Shown: positions 1 to 8,866, numbered from the stretch's first letter. The stretch is 64,000 nt of DNA from Verrucomicrobia bacterium LW23 (GCA_003054695.1 QAZA01000009.1:124001-188000), one strand, 5' to 3'. The notes: generated by a model not told the origin, from the letters alone. Translations and numbers: made by a program.

Positions 1-1
1 G

Positions 2-325
2 GCGGTTTCCCGCCCCAGCGGCCTGCCCGCCGATCCCAACTCGGCGATGTACAAGGACGCACCGCACACCGCCAGCCTGATGCGCCTGGTGGCCGAAGTG
101 CGCCGCCGCCTGCTGACCTGCCAGTTCCCGCCTGAGGCGAACACCAGCGACCTTCTGCACTACAAGGGCGCCGAAACAATCACCGTGGAAACGGCGGTGC
201 TTGCCGCTCTGCGCATGCGCTTCGAGTTGACCAGCGCAATTCCCGGCCCGACCGGCGCTTACGACGATCCCGCCGCCGATTTACGTCTCCTCACCATCCC
301 CACCGACACACTCGACCCCACTTAA
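2..325 (+). CDS. Phage protein, 5' end cut by window edge
   Basis: The reading frame is open from the first bases of the window and stops three bases before the next gene, so the true start lies upstream; an internal ATG at 47 is probably not the start. At least 107 residues are visible, with no motif I recognise. It sits directly before the probable tail-tube gene on the same strand, where tailed phages usually carry head-tail connector, neck or tail-terminator proteins. A connector or tail-completion role is therefore an inference from gene order only. Confidence 0.6.
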   Translation, partial: AVSRPSGLPADPNSAMYKDAPHTASLMRLVAEVRRRLLTCQFPPEANTSDLLHYKGAETITVETAVLAALRMRFELTSAIPGPTGAYDDPAADLRLLTIPTDTLDPT

Positions 326-328
326 TTT

Positions 329-676
329 ATGGCCGCACCTACCAATCCCGTCATTCGTGGCGACAATACCGTCATATGGGGCAGCAACGGCGTTTTCAAC
401 ACGGGCTACATCAAGTCCGCGAAGAAGAGCAACACCTCCGACAAGGTCGAGGTGCAGGATAACACCGGCTACGTTGTCACCACTATCTACTTTAACCACA
501 AGGGCGAGTGCGAGTTTACCATGGTGGTGCGCGGCGCCATCCCTGAGTTCAACTCCGGTGACCTCATCACCGTGGCCGGCCTGGTGAACTGCCAGGTGGA
601 CAATGCAGACGTGAACTGGGCTCAGGCCGGTGTGGTGGAGATGAGCATCAAGGCCACCAAGTACGCCAAGATTTAA
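329..676 (+). CDS. Probable phage tail tube / major tail protein
   Basis: 115 residues from an ATG three bases after the previous stop. The protein is small and rich in beta-forming segments (for example GYVVTTIYFNHKGECEFTMV), with no signal peptide or membrane helix. It lies directly before the tail assembly chaperone pair and the tape measure gene, which is the usual place of the major tail (tube) protein. The role is inferred from position and size; no diagnostic motif is visible. A minor tail protein is the alternative. Confidence 0.55.
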   Translation: MAAPTNPVIRGDNTVIWGSNGVFNTGYIKSAKKSNTSDKVEVQDNTGYVVTTIYFNHKGECEFTMVVRGAIPEFNSGDLITVAGLVNCQVDNADVNWAQAGVVEMSIKATKYAKI

Positions 677-758
677 CGCAACCGCTTCGCCCGGCTGAGT
701 GGTGCCGCCGCCCCTCAGCCGGCTTCGTGTCCGGCGGTCAACCTCGTTCCCTTCATCC

Positions 759-1277
759 ATGTCGAATCCTCCTCCTGCCCCCGTCCCGGTTAAGCCCGCG
801 GCTCCGGCCAATCCTGCGGATCCCATACTCGCCGCCGTCGTCCAGCAGTCCGCGGAGCGCAATCAGCTCAACAACCCCACACGAGTGGTGAATGCATTCT
901 ACCCTGAGGTCGTCACAGTGGAAGGGATAAAGCTTCACCCTGTCTCGCTTCACACCTTCATGCTACTGGAACAGGTGGGTAACGCGCTCGTGGATCAGCA
1001 GGCGCAGGCTGAAGAGCGAAAGGTGACCTTCCGGGATCTGCTGGAAGCGTTTTACGCCCTCACCATCTCTGCTGACGAGCTTGAACAAGTGGTGGGCGAC
1101 GGCACCTTCCGCGCCAAAGCCCTGGCCTTCAGCCGCACGGTGACACCGAAGAAGGCGGTAGAAATCGGCGAGGCCGTGAAGAAAGTCTTTATTCTGGGCT
1201 GGTCCACTGTGCCGGGCCCTGGCGCACAGGGTGCGCCGGGAAAAGAGCAGGCGGCGCCGGCGACAGCCCCGAACTAG
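759..1277 (+). CDS. Phage tail assembly chaperone (zero-frame product)
   Basis: The ATG at 759 gives 172 residues; an in-frame start at 699 would add 20 arginine-rich residues that look non-coding. The N-terminus is Pro/Ala-rich, the middle is helical and acidic, and the C-terminus is Pro/Gly/Ala-rich. It sits between the tail tube and tape measure genes, the invariant place of the lambda gpG-type chaperone, which coats the tape measure protein during tail assembly. A GGGAAAA slippery heptamer near the 3' end and a second open frame in -1 make this call much stronger than position alone. Confidence 0.75.
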   Translation: MSNPPPAPVPVKPAAPANPADPILAAVVQQSAERNQLNNPTRVVNAFYPEVVTVEGIKLHPVSLHTFMLLEQVGNALVDQQAQAEERKVTFRDLLEAFYALTISADELEQVVGDGTFRAKALAFSRTVTPKKAVEIGEAVKKVFILGWSTVPGPGAQGAPGKEQAAPATAPN

Positions 1278-1286
1278 CCGCCGCCT
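1238..1286 (+). promoter_or_regulatory. Programmed -1 ribosomal frameshift signal
   Basis: GGGAAAA occupies 1238-1244 and falls as G GGA AAA in the frame of the upstream gene, the canonical X XXY YYZ arrangement and the same class as lambda G-T. A perfect 8-bp stem (AGGCGGCG at 1249-1256 with CGCCGCCT at 1279-1286) begins after a 4-base spacer. Slippage puts the ribosome into the frame that runs without a stop to 1531. The zero-frame product ends at 1277 inside the stem-loop. Confidence 0.8.
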
Positions 1287-1531
1287 TTTGGGATGTGCCG
1301 GAGACAAGCAACGGGCTGGGCTGGGCGCTCACGTTGCTGGATACGCTGTGCAGTGAGTACGGATGGACGGCGGAATACGTGTTGCGAATGCATATAGCCA
1401 AAGCGTTTTGCCTGTACGCCGCCTGCTGCGCCCGGCATGGCCGCCCCCCGCGCGGACCCAAGTACGCCGATATGGACATGCTGGACGCCCTGGCGAAAGC
1501 GGAAGCCGCCGCAGCCGCGGCCCAGGCCTAA
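1244..1531 (+). CDS. Tail assembly chaperone, -1 frame extension (gpT-like part)
   Basis: This -1 frame is open from the slippery site to a stop at 1529-1531 and adds about 95 residues to the upstream chaperone, giving a fusion of about 257 residues. A GTG at 1295 could start a separate 78-residue protein, but no ribosome binding site is evident and the frameshift explains the arrangement better. The segment is helical, contains several Cys residues and ends in an Ala-rich tail. In lambda-like phages the longer fusion joins tape measure to tail tube subunits; the same role is inferred here. Confidence 0.72.
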   Translation, partial: RAGGAGDSPELAAAFWDVPETSNGLGWALTLLDTLCSEYGWTAEYVLRMHIAKAFCLYAACCARHGRPPRGPKYADMDMLDALAKAEAAAAAAQA

Positions 1532-1552
1532 CGACTCACCCCACTCACCCCG

Positions 1553-3436
1553 ATGCTGAACCTTGCCGCAACACTGACACTGGAGGGGGGCGGATTCATG
1601 TCCACGCTCCGATCCATGTCGGGCGGCGTGGGCGGCGCGCTGGGCGCACTGGGCAGCCTGGGGCAGGTGATTACCGGGCTGGAGAGCGCTCTCAACCTCG
1701 CGGCAATGGCGGGTGAGCGGTTGATTGCCGCGCTGGATCCCGCAGGCAGGGTGCAGCAAAGCACCGGCACGTTTGAGACGTTGCTGGGCTCGCTGGGTGC
1801 GGCAAAGACTCGCATGGGCGAGTTGCGGGCGATGGCCGCCACCACCAACTACGGCACGGCAGACCTGGTGAAAGCCAGCACGATGTTGCAGAATCTGACG
1901 GGCAACGCTCTCTCCGCCGGCAAAGGTCTGCGCCTGGTGGGTGACGCGGCGGCGGTGGTGCCGGATATGGCGCAGCTCGATGAAGTGGCGCTTCACATCG
2001 GCCGCATCTACAGTGCCACGCAAAACGGCACGGCTGGCGGCGAGTCGCTGGCGCGTCTGTCGGATGAGCTGGGCTTGATCGACGCCAAAACAAAAGCGGC
2101 AGTTGTTGCTGCCCTGGAGATGGGCAAGAAAGGCCCGGAGGTGTGGGCTCTGGTGGAAAAGAGCCTGATGCGCTTCGGCGGGCAGATGGACAAGCAGAGC
2201 AAGAACTGGCTAGGCCGGATGTCTGCGTTTGAAGATGGCGTGACTGAACTCTATGTGGCGTTCGGCACCCCGATCATCGAGACGCTGGGGCCGCTGCTGG
2301 ATGCGGCGACCGGTATGCTGGGGCAGTTGGTGCCGCTGGCCACCTCAGTGGGGGATGCGATCGGCGGCTCGCTGCGTTTGCTGACGGAATCGTTTGCGGA
2401 CGGCACCATTACATCCGTGCTTTTTACAGCGCTTGAGGCCGCTTTTGTCTCGGGCGTGAATGTGTTTGCGCGGCTGATGATCGGCGCCGGCGCGGCGCTG
2501 CATTCGGTGCTGACTCAGGTGCCCCGGATGCTGATGACTGCCGTGCAGGTTATCGGGAACCCCTCCCTGTGGACGGCTATTGGAGGCATGGCAGCCGGCG
2601 CGGCCAACATGATGATCGGCGGGTTTGACCTGCTGGGCGACTCCTCCTTCTGGGGCGGCATCGGTTCGGTGATCATCGGCTCGTTTAAAAGCGTGGTGGG
2701 GAAGCTGATGGAGATGTTTCTTTCCGTCCCCGCAGCCTTTGTGGCGGCGATGGTGACGGGCATGTCCGGTGTGATGAATCGCCTGCCGAAGATGGTGAAG
2801 GATCAGATCGGCTGGAAGGACGACGACCGGTCGTTTGGCGAGGTGTTCAAGGATGTCCAGGGAGCGACCATGCGCGGGTCGGGAACGGCCTCGCTGCTCC
2901 AGGGCGGCGCCTCGGACATCGCCTCGGGGATGCAACAGATTCAGGACAGTCGCAGCGTGTCGGAGCGGTTTCAGGCCGGGCTGCAAAACGTGATGAGCAG
3001 CGGCGCACAGGTGCTGAGCGTTACCAAGCCCCTGGGTGAGGCGATGACCAAGACGGCCGTGAATGCCGGTAAAGTGTTCGTTTCCCAGTTTGCGGAGGCG
3101 GGAGACGTGATCCAGAACACGGCGGCTGCGCGGCTGGGCGACATGATGGCCGGCATGGCGGGTAGCGCGGCCGCAAAGGCCGGCATGATGTTTACCGACC
3201 CCAAGAAGGGGGCCGACGCACCCGGCCCGAAGCCGCTCAAGGCCGCGAAACTGGAGGCGCCCGATAACCTGGCGCGCATCGGCGGCTTTGTGGGCGGGCA
3301 GGGGCCCGGCTTTGACTACGCCCGCGCCACGGCGGGAAATACGGAGCGTTTGGTTAAGCAGAACGACACGCTCATTACCCAGAACAAGCAGTTTCTGGAA
3401 GAGCAGAAGAAAAAGAGCTCCGGCACCTGGACTTAA
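1553..3436 (+). CDS. Phage tail tape measure protein
   Basis: 627 residues, the longest protein of the tail module. The N-terminal third resembles phage tape measure N-terminal domains, including a TTNYGTADLVKASTMLQ region and the segment around GGQMDKQSKNWLGRMSAFEDG at residues about 205-225. The centre has several long hydrophobic stretches (residues about 240-420), common in tape measure proteins that insert into the host membrane. At about 0.15 nm per residue the tail would be roughly 90-95 nm. It starts 21 bases after the chaperone fusion stop. Confidence 0.88.
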   Translation: MLNLAATLTLEGGGFMSTLRSMSGGVGGALGALGSLGQVITGLESALNLAAMAGERLIAALDPAGRVQQSTGTFETLLGSLGAAKTRMGELRAMAATTNYGTADLVKASTMLQNLTGNALSAGKGLRLVGDAAAVVPDMAQLDEVALHIGRIYSATQNGTAGGESLARLSDELGLIDAKTKAAVVAALEMGKKGPEVWALVEKSLMRFGGQMDKQSKNWLGRMSAFEDGVTELYVAFGTPIIETLGPLLDAATGMLGQLVPLATSVGDAIGGSLRLLTESFADGTITSVLFTALEAAFVSGVNVFARLMIGAGAALHSVLTQVPRMLMTAVQVIGNPSLWTAIGGMAAGAANMMIGGFDLLGDSSFWGGIGSVIIGSFKSVVGKLMEMFLSVPAAFVAAMVTGMSGVMNRLPKMVKDQIGWKDDDRSFGEVFKDVQGATMRGSGTASLLQGGASDIASGMQQIQDSRSVSERFQAGLQNVMSSGAQVLSVTKPLGEAMTKTAVNAGKVFVSQFAEAGDVIQNTAAARLGDMMAGMAGSAAAKAGMMFTDPKKGADAPGPKPLKAAKLEAPDNLARIGGFVGGQGPGFDYARATAGNTERLVKQNDTLITQNKQFLEEQKKKSSGTWT

Positions 3437-3439
3437 ACC

Positions 3440-4165
3440 ATGGCACTCCCCACGCAACCCGTATGGAACGGCTCCCACGAGTTAGAGGAGCAGCCTGGCT
3501 CGCCCGACTGGAATTTTCAGGCCGGACGTGAGCAGGTAACCCGTGTGTGGCAAGGCCCCTACGAGTCCTGCCTGGCCGCGCGCCCACCCATGAACCAGGC
3601 GATGAGCGGCACCCCTGCCGATTTGCTGGTGAGCAACGCCCGCGTGGTGCACATGGAGGGCGGCAAAGGGGAGCTCACTGTTACCTTGAGCAAGGAGGGC
3701 CGGGGCGACAGCGAGGAAGAGGAGGAACCCTACCAGGCCAAATACGAAGTGGAGTGGCTGCGGGTGGAGAAGAAGCTGGAAAGCCATACGTACTTTCGTG
3801 ATCTGACGACAAGTGATCTAGACAAGCTTCGCGAATGGGAGGGCAAAGACAAAGCGTCGGAGCGTGCTACTGCATATGCGGCGCTCAGCTCGTTAGCCAA
3901 AGAGCTTGCCGACAAAAAGGCGCGAGGTCAGGACACCTACCTGATTTACACGCCGATCGCGCGGCGCACCATGCTGGTGAACAATATGCCGACTGTTACA
4001 CCTTGCGGCGTGCGGGAGAACCCTCCAGCCGGGTGCAAAGCGCCGTCTGGCTACGACTACCTGAAGACAGCGTGCAGGGGAACCAAGACAGGCACTTTTG
4101 GCCGGTGGGAGTTGATTGAAGAGTGGACCGGCGTGGATGAGTGGGACCCCGACATTTACGAGTAA
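3440..4165 (+). CDS. Phage tail-associated protein, unknown
   Basis: 241 residues from an ATG three bases after the tape measure stop. The protein is soluble and mixed alpha/beta, with an acidic run of Glu near residue 97 and a C-terminus rich in Trp, Asp and Glu. No signal peptide, membrane helix or known motif is visible. Genes in this position usually encode distal tail or baseplate proteins, so a structural role is likely, but the exact one is not shown. Confidence 0.65.
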   Translation: MALPTQPVWNGSHELEEQPGSPDWNFQAGREQVTRVWQGPYESCLAARPPMNQAMSGTPADLLVSNARVVHMEGGKGELTVTLSKEGRGDSEEEEEPYQAKYEVEWLRVEKKLESHTYFRDLTTSDLDKLREWEGKDKASERATAYAALSSLAKELADKKARGQDTYLIYTPIARRTMLVNNMPTVTPCGVRENPPAGCKAPSGYDYLKTACRGTKTGTFGRWELIEEWTGVDEWDPDIYE

Positions 4166-4173
4166 CCAGCACC

Positions 4174-4758
4174 ATGCCCACACTTCCCGATCCCCCAAAC
4201 GAGGGCGAACCGCTGCGAGCTGCATGGGGCCGCAAGCTCCTTGCCTTTGTGCGCTCGCTCACCCCCACGTCGTCGCCCGACATTGCGCCAGAGTGGGACG
4301 CCAACGGGCTGAGCTGGAAGATCAAGAACCCTGGCCGCCGCGGCGGCTCAGCCGCCCCCGAGCACAGCTACCAGGTGTACGACGCCAGCACTGGTGCGAC
4401 GCCCCGCATCCGTGTACGACCCGGTAACCACAACGGCATTGTTCCGACGATCGGCGGCACCCCTATCAACACAACAACGGGCGATCCGGCGGAGTACCCG
4501 GCGCTCACAGTGGGTACGGGCGACACGATTGTCTGGTTCAAGCTGACGATCACCGAAGAGGGCAACATCGATACGATCGAGATCGAATCGGGCAGCACGC
4601 TGCCGACATCCAGCGCGAGCACGGCCTACCAGGTATGCGCGTATATCACCGTCGCCATCGCCGGCGGGGTGGCGAGCGTGACGAACCAGGAGGGCGGCGT
4701 CAGTGGGTCGCAGGCTTACCTGCAATGCGGAGGGGGCCATCTCTTCGGCCTGGTGTAG
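4174..4758 (+). CDS. Phage virion-associated protein, unknown
   Basis: 194 residues from the ATG at 4174; an earlier in-frame ATG at 4141 overlaps the upstream gene by 25 bases and is less likely. The N-terminal 50 residues are Pro/Arg-rich; the rest is rich in Thr, Ser, Gly and beta segments, in the style of tail-tip or fibre proteins. No family was recognised. It lies 8 bases after one tail gene and 3 bases before the next, so it is part of the same late operon. Confidence 0.62.
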   Translation: MPTLPDPPNEGEPLRAAWGRKLLAFVRSLTPTSSPDIAPEWDANGLSWKIKNPGRRGGSAAPEHSYQVYDASTGATPRIRVRPGNHNGIVPTIGGTPINTTTGDPAEYPALTVGTGDTIVWFKLTITEEGNIDTIEIESGSTLPTSSASTAYQVCAYITVAIAGGVASVTNQEGGVSGSQAYLQCGGGHLFGLV

Positions 4759-4761
4759 CCC

Positions 4762-5298
4762 ATGCCTGGCCAAAACTTTCTGGGGGAGTGCTCAGCAACC
4801 GTGCGACGGCCGGCGGTGTTCAGCACTATTACGGTCTCCGCGTCACAGATTGCCCATTGCGACGGCGACTCCGGGCCATCCAACGGGTTTTCAGATTCGT
4901 TTGTTCTAACCCTCGCGGACAGCGGCCCGATTAACGCGCAGCCTGTTGGGACCTTCTCCTTTTTGGGCCTCGGATGCTGTGGCTGCCCTTTTATTCAAAT
5001 TGGCGGGCCGACTGGTATCGGAGGGTCCTACCATAAACTCATTCCCCCTGCCGACAATGCCTGCCATGAAGCAGAGATTGATGGAGGCTCATTCGGCATT
5101 GACTACATGTTCGTCGAGGTCGACCCTGACGAACCACGGAAGTGCCAGATCCGGGTGCAGATATCCTCCCTGTTCGTATCTCACTACTCTTTTGAACGGG
5201 AGTTTGCATTGCCGCTGGGCACGGGAGGGGCCACCCATACCGAGACATTCAGCCCCACCGTGGGGTATTCAGGGACGTTGACCATCACTATTACATGA
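4762..5298 (+). CDS. Phage virion-associated protein, Cys-rich beta protein
   Basis: 178 residues. Beta-strand-rich, with Cys residues clustered in the segment LGLGCCGCPF at about residues 70-79 and others nearby, and a Thr-rich C-terminus. No known motif. The stop overlaps the start of the next gene as ATGA, which implies translational coupling. That partner resembles Erv1/ALR thiol oxidases, so the Cys content here may be functionally linked; this is speculation from adjacency. Confidence 0.6.
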   Translation: MPGQNFLGECSATVRRPAVFSTITVSASQIAHCDGDSGPSNGFSDSFVLTLADSGPINAQPVGTFSFLGLGCCGCPFIQIGGPTGIGGSYHKLIPPADNACHEAEIDGGSFGIDYMFVEVDPDEPRKCQIRVQISSLFVSHYSFEREFALPLGTGGATHTETFSPTVGYSGTLTITIT

Positions 5299-5714
5299 GC
5301 GAGGTACGTCTTTACGACAAATCGGGACGTCTGAAGGGAGTCGTCGATCGCCCTATCGGTCCCACGCCCACACCGCAGGCCAGCCCCGCAACATGGGCGG
5401 AGTTGCATTGCTACGTTCCCGTGGGGGATGAGCGGGACGTCGCCTGGCTCGCCGCCTTTTCCGCCCGAGTGCATGGCATCGGCTGCAACTGCCGCGCCCA
5501 TTGGCGCGCCTGGTGCGCGGCGCATCCGCCGCCACTCCGCGGGACCGCCGCGGAGTGGTTTGGGTGGACGGTGGACGCGCACAACGCTGTCAATGGCCGC
5601 CTCGGCAAAGCAGAAATCTCGCTGGGCGAGGCCTACTGCATCTGGACGGTGGACGGCAATGGCGGCACGGGGCGCACAGCGGGTAGCCCGGAAAAGGGTG
5701 GCGTGAGAGGCTAG
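5295..5714 (+). CDS. Erv1/ALR-like thiol oxidase-type protein in phage tail cluster
   Basis: 139 residues. The signature of the Erv1/ALR sulfhydryl oxidase fold is visible: a helix DVAWLAAFSARV, a CNC motif at residues 64-66 followed by RAHW, then WFGWTVDAHNAVNGRLGK at 88-105, where HN and VN match the FAD-binding HNxVNxxLxK motif. Canonical Erv1 has CxxC; here it is CxC. Such small ALR-like proteins do occur in phage tail clusters. Whether it binds FAD and oxidises thiols is unproven; a structural reuse of the fold is possible. The start overlaps the upstream stop. Confidence 0.66.
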   Translation: MSEVRLYDKSGRLKGVVDRPIGPTPTPQASPATWAELHCYVPVGDERDVAWLAAFSARVHGIGCNCRAHWRAWCAAHPPPLRGTAAEWFGWTVDAHNAVNGRLGKAEISLGEAYCIWTVDGNGGTGRTAGSPEKGGVRG

Positions 5715-5719
5715 GTGCA

Positions 5720-6433
5720 ATGTCCTTACCCTGGCAGCGCATTATCAACCTCTACATCGACGCCGACGCGTACGGGAGTTTTCCGCTGCTGGCCAGCCAG
5801 ACAAGCCCGGCGCGCTGGCCTTTTGACCGGGTGCAGTGGGTGCAGGCAGATCAGTTTATTCTGCGGGTGTGGTATCGCCGGAAGACGGCAGTGGTAAGTG
5901 CGGCCACGCAATCGCTGGATCTGGGTGATGGCTGGAACCTTGTGGTGAGCGGGAAGATTGATGCGCAGCTTGGTGGCGAAACCCTTTACTTTGAGACGGA
6001 TACCTTTGCCGAGGTGGTGGAAGGTACGGAGACGTACTACGAGGGTGAAATTAACCTCAACACCACGGAGCTGCAGGCGGTATTTGCCGCGCTGCCCTCC
6101 AGCACCACGCTGGTGCCAATGCACGTGGATATTGAGGTGCAAGACAGCGGCAATACCCGGCGCATTACTCACCAGTTTGAACTTGATGTCGCCCGGCAGA
6201 TTTACAAGGGCACCGAGAGCAGCCCGACACCCGCCACGCCGCTGTACCCCAGCCCGAGCGACCTGGTAGTGCGGGCGCCAGTCAATGGCAGCTACCGCTT
6301 TATCTCCAACGAAGACGGCAACTTCCTGCAGATCTGGAACCCTGACGAGGGTGTATCCGGCGCATGGCACACCGTGACGGTGGCCGGCGTTGGCGCGGCC
6401 GCGCACCTGGAGCTGGGCCCCGCCGAAACCTGA
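5720..6433 (+). CDS. Phage baseplate/tail protein, unknown
   Basis: 237 residues, beta-rich and acidic, with no signal peptide or Cys motif. The N-terminal half has alternating hydrophobic strands typical of baseplate or receptor-binding shoulder domains; residues about 165-237 look like a separate beta domain with Pro-rich linker (SPTPATPLYPSPSD). It precedes the fibre-like gene, which fits a baseplate adaptor, but no family was recognised with confidence. Confidence 0.6.
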   Translation: MSLPWQRIINLYIDADAYGSFPLLASQTSPARWPFDRVQWVQADQFILRVWYRRKTAVVSAATQSLDLGDGWNLVVSGKIDAQLGGETLYFETDTFAEVVEGTETYYEGEINLNTTELQAVFAALPSSTTLVPMHVDIEVQDSGNTRRITHQFELDVARQIYKGTESSPTPATPLYPSPSDLVVRAPVNGSYRFISNEDGNFLQIWNPDEGVSGAWHTVTVAGVGAAAHLELGPAET

Positions 6434-6447
6434 ACCTGACTTTTCCC

Positions 6448-8322
6448 ATGTCCCCCCACAAACACGAACGCACGTCGGATTTCCGCGACTGGATCATCAC
6501 CGCCTTTGGCGTCCTGCTGCTGCTGATAACGGCCTCAGCCACCCTGATTGGCGCGCCCACACTGCCCGAGCCCGTCAGCCGTACGGTGATGGTGGGCGGC
6601 AGTAACAGCGTGGTGACGTTCCCCACCAACTTCTGGGCGGCGAATCAGGACCGCGTGCTGGTGTACTACACCAACGTGATCGATGCGCCCGTTGGCGGCA
6701 CCGGCGATATGCTGGCCGCCAACAACCTCAGCGACGTGGACGACGCGCCCACGGCGCGCACCAACCTGGGCACCGACAACGCCACCAACCTGACGACCGG
6801 GTACATCCCGCCCGGCCGCTACGCCACCAACACCGTCAGCCCGTGGGCGCTGATGGCCACCAACTCCCCCAGCGCGGGGAAGGTGTACGGCTTTGACTCC
6901 GGCATTACAGGCGGCTGGTACACGCCCTCCATCTCCCTCACGGCCAACGTCACTGGCATCCTGCCCAAAGCCAACGGCGGCGTGGGGATTGACCTGACGG
7001 CCACAGGCGGCGCCGGCCACGTACTGCAACAAGGCAGCTCCGGCGGCACCATCACCGTGGGCTCGCTCTCATTTGCGGACATCGCCAGCAAGCCCACCAC
7101 ACTGAGCGGCTACGGCATCACCGATGCGGTGCCGTCCTCCCGCACCATCACGGCCACCAGCCCCCTGACGATCGGCGGCGGCTCCAGCGCGGACCTGAGC
7201 GCGAATCGCACCATCGCCCTGGGGACTGTCTCCATCGCTAACGGTGGGACGGGTGCGACTACCCAGCAAACCGCGCTCAACAACCTGATGCCCGGGTCGC
7301 CTGTTACGGGCGATCTCAGTATGTACAACGGCAGCAACTGGGTACGGTTTGCGCGCGGAAGCGACGGGCAGGTGCTGGGATCCACCAGCACCACCATCAG
7401 CTGGACGACGCCCACCACGAGCATCGATCCCCTTACGATGGGGTGCCGTATCAGCGCCAGCACCGATCCCGTGCCGGCCACAGACCAGGTAGGGGCAGGG
7501 ACGCTGTACCTGGTGCCAGCCGCCAAGCCTACGTCCTACGCCGGCGGCAGTGGTGCGGGGCGCATCGCCCTCTACTCGGGCGGCGGGTGGGTGATCCGCA
7601 CCGTGAGCGCCAGCGGCACCACCAACCTGACGCTAAGCCTGACCGCCTCGCGCAACTTCGACGTGTTTGCGTACGACAACAGCGGGACCGTGGCGATTGA
7701 GGTAGCCCAGTGGGACACCACGGGCGGCGCCGGCGGCACCGACTCGCAGACGCGCGTAAGCGTGTCGCTTACGTGGCAGGATGGCGTGCTGGTGAAGAAC
7801 GGGGACGCCACGCGGCGGTTTCTCGGCACAATCCGCTCGAGCGGCACCAACACGGTGGAAGACTCCACCAGCCGGAGCTATGTGTGGAACACGGACAATC
7901 AGGTCGAAAAGGTTTTGCGGGCCACCGACACCACCGACAACTGGGACTACACCGTAGCGACGTATCGTGAGGCCAACGGTTCCAGCACAGTCGGCACCAG
8001 CCGCGTGGAATATATTGACGGACTGGGCCGGGGGTTGGTGCGGGCGCGGGTTCACTCCATCGTATACAACGCCAGCAGCCTGACCACGGTGGCGTCGGGT
8101 ATTGGTATCGACAGCAGCAGCACCAACAGCGCCCAGCTATACGGCGGGTTTGTGTCGTCCAACGGCGCTGTGGTGCCTGCCGACTACAGCGGGTACCCTG
8201 GCCTGGGCCTGCATTCCATCCGGCGGCTGGAGATCTCCAACGCAGTGGGCACGACCAACTGGCGCGGCGACTCCGGCAGCACCATCCACCAGACGGGCAT
8301 GCACGTCTACATCATGCGCTAG
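6448..8322 (+). CDS. Phage tail fibre-like protein with N-terminal membrane segment
   Basis: The ATG at 6448 gives 624 residues; an upstream in-frame ATG at 6364 lies inside the previous gene. The body has repeats typical of tail fibres: NLSDVDDAPTARTNLG near residue 92, GTVSIANGGTGATT and LSGYGITDAVPS. The C-terminal third is Thr/Ser/Gly-rich and beta-like, as expected of a receptor-binding domain. Unusually, residues about 14-37 form a hydrophobic helix (WIITAFGVLLLLITAS) that looks like a membrane anchor or uncleaved signal. Fibre identity is inferred from repeats and position. Confidence 0.72.
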   Translation: MSPHKHERTSDFRDWIITAFGVLLLLITASATLIGAPTLPEPVSRTVMVGGSNSVVTFPTNFWAANQDRVLVYYTNVIDAPVGGTGDMLAANNLSDVDDAPTARTNLGTDNATNLTTGYIPPGRYATNTVSPWALMATNSPSAGKVYGFDSGITGGWYTPSISLTANVTGILPKANGGVGIDLTATGGAGHVLQQGSSGGTITVGSLSFADIASKPTTLSGYGITDAVPSSRTITATSPLTIGGGSSADLSANRTIALGTVSIANGGTGATTQQTALNNLMPGSPVTGDLSMYNGSNWVRFARGSDGQVLGSTSTTISWTTPTTSIDPLTMGCRISASTDPVPATDQVGAGTLYLVPAAKPTSYAGGSGAGRIALYSGGGWVIRTVSASGTTNLTLSLTASRNFDVFAYDNSGTVAIEVAQWDTTGGAGGTDSQTRVSVSLTWQDGVLVKNGDATRRFLGTIRSSGTNTVEDSTSRSYVWNTDNQVEKVLRATDTTDNWDYTVATYREANGSSTVGTSRVEYIDGLGRGLVRARVHSIVYNASSLTTVASGIGIDSSSTNSAQLYGGFVSSNGAVVPADYSGYPGLGLHSIRRLEISNAVGTTNWRGDSGSTIHQTGMHVYIMR

Positions 8323-8343
8323 CCCCCCCCACAGCCAACGATC

Positions 8344-8838
8344 ATGAGCATCGCCACCCTCAAATCCCTGCTGGACGCCGCGGAGATCCCGTACGCGCAG
8401 ATCATCATCACCCCCGGCCCTGGGGCAGATGCCCTCTCGATTGCCTACCAGCCCGAGGCCAGCCCGGAGCAAGTCGCCGCCGGTAACGCCATCCTGACCA
8501 CAGACTACCCCTCCAACGTAGCCGCTGCCAAGCAAGCGGAAGCGAGCCGCCTCCAGTCCATCACCAACGCAGCCGCCGCCGGATGCCCCATCACCCTCGA
8601 AGGCAAGACCATCGTCTTTGGCGTAACAGTAGGGGACTACACCGCCCTGATGGCCGATCTCGGCGCCATGGGTGTCCTGGACGCCGATGGTGATCCCGAA
8701 GCCCCGGAAGCTCTCATGGACATCCATGAGCACATCCACACCCTGCCCACCCGCGCGTTGGCAAAGTCATTCCTGAAGGCCTACCGGTCACAGGTCAAAC
8801 CCGCCTGGGCCGGTGCTTGGCCCCCCGCGCCAAGTTGA
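8344..8838 (+). CDS. Last gene of prophage tail operon, unknown
   Basis: 164 residues, mostly helical, Ala-rich, starting 21 bases after the fibre gene stop. The middle has an EGKTIVFGVTVGDYTALMAD-type segment resembling the small proteins that follow tail fibre genes, which can act as fibre assembly chaperones or bind the fibre tip. No catalytic motif is seen. After it the gene-dense phage region ends. Confidence 0.55.
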   Translation: MSIATLKSLLDAAEIPYAQIIITPGPGADALSIAYQPEASPEQVAAGNAILTTDYPSNVAAAKQAEASRLQSITNAAAAGCPITLEGKTIVFGVTVGDYTALMADLGAMGVLDADGDPEAPEALMDIHEHIHTLPTRALAKSFLKAYRSQVKPAWAGAWPPAPS

Positions 8839-8866
8839 CCCACACCCTTTTCCGTTTGGCCCCTCG

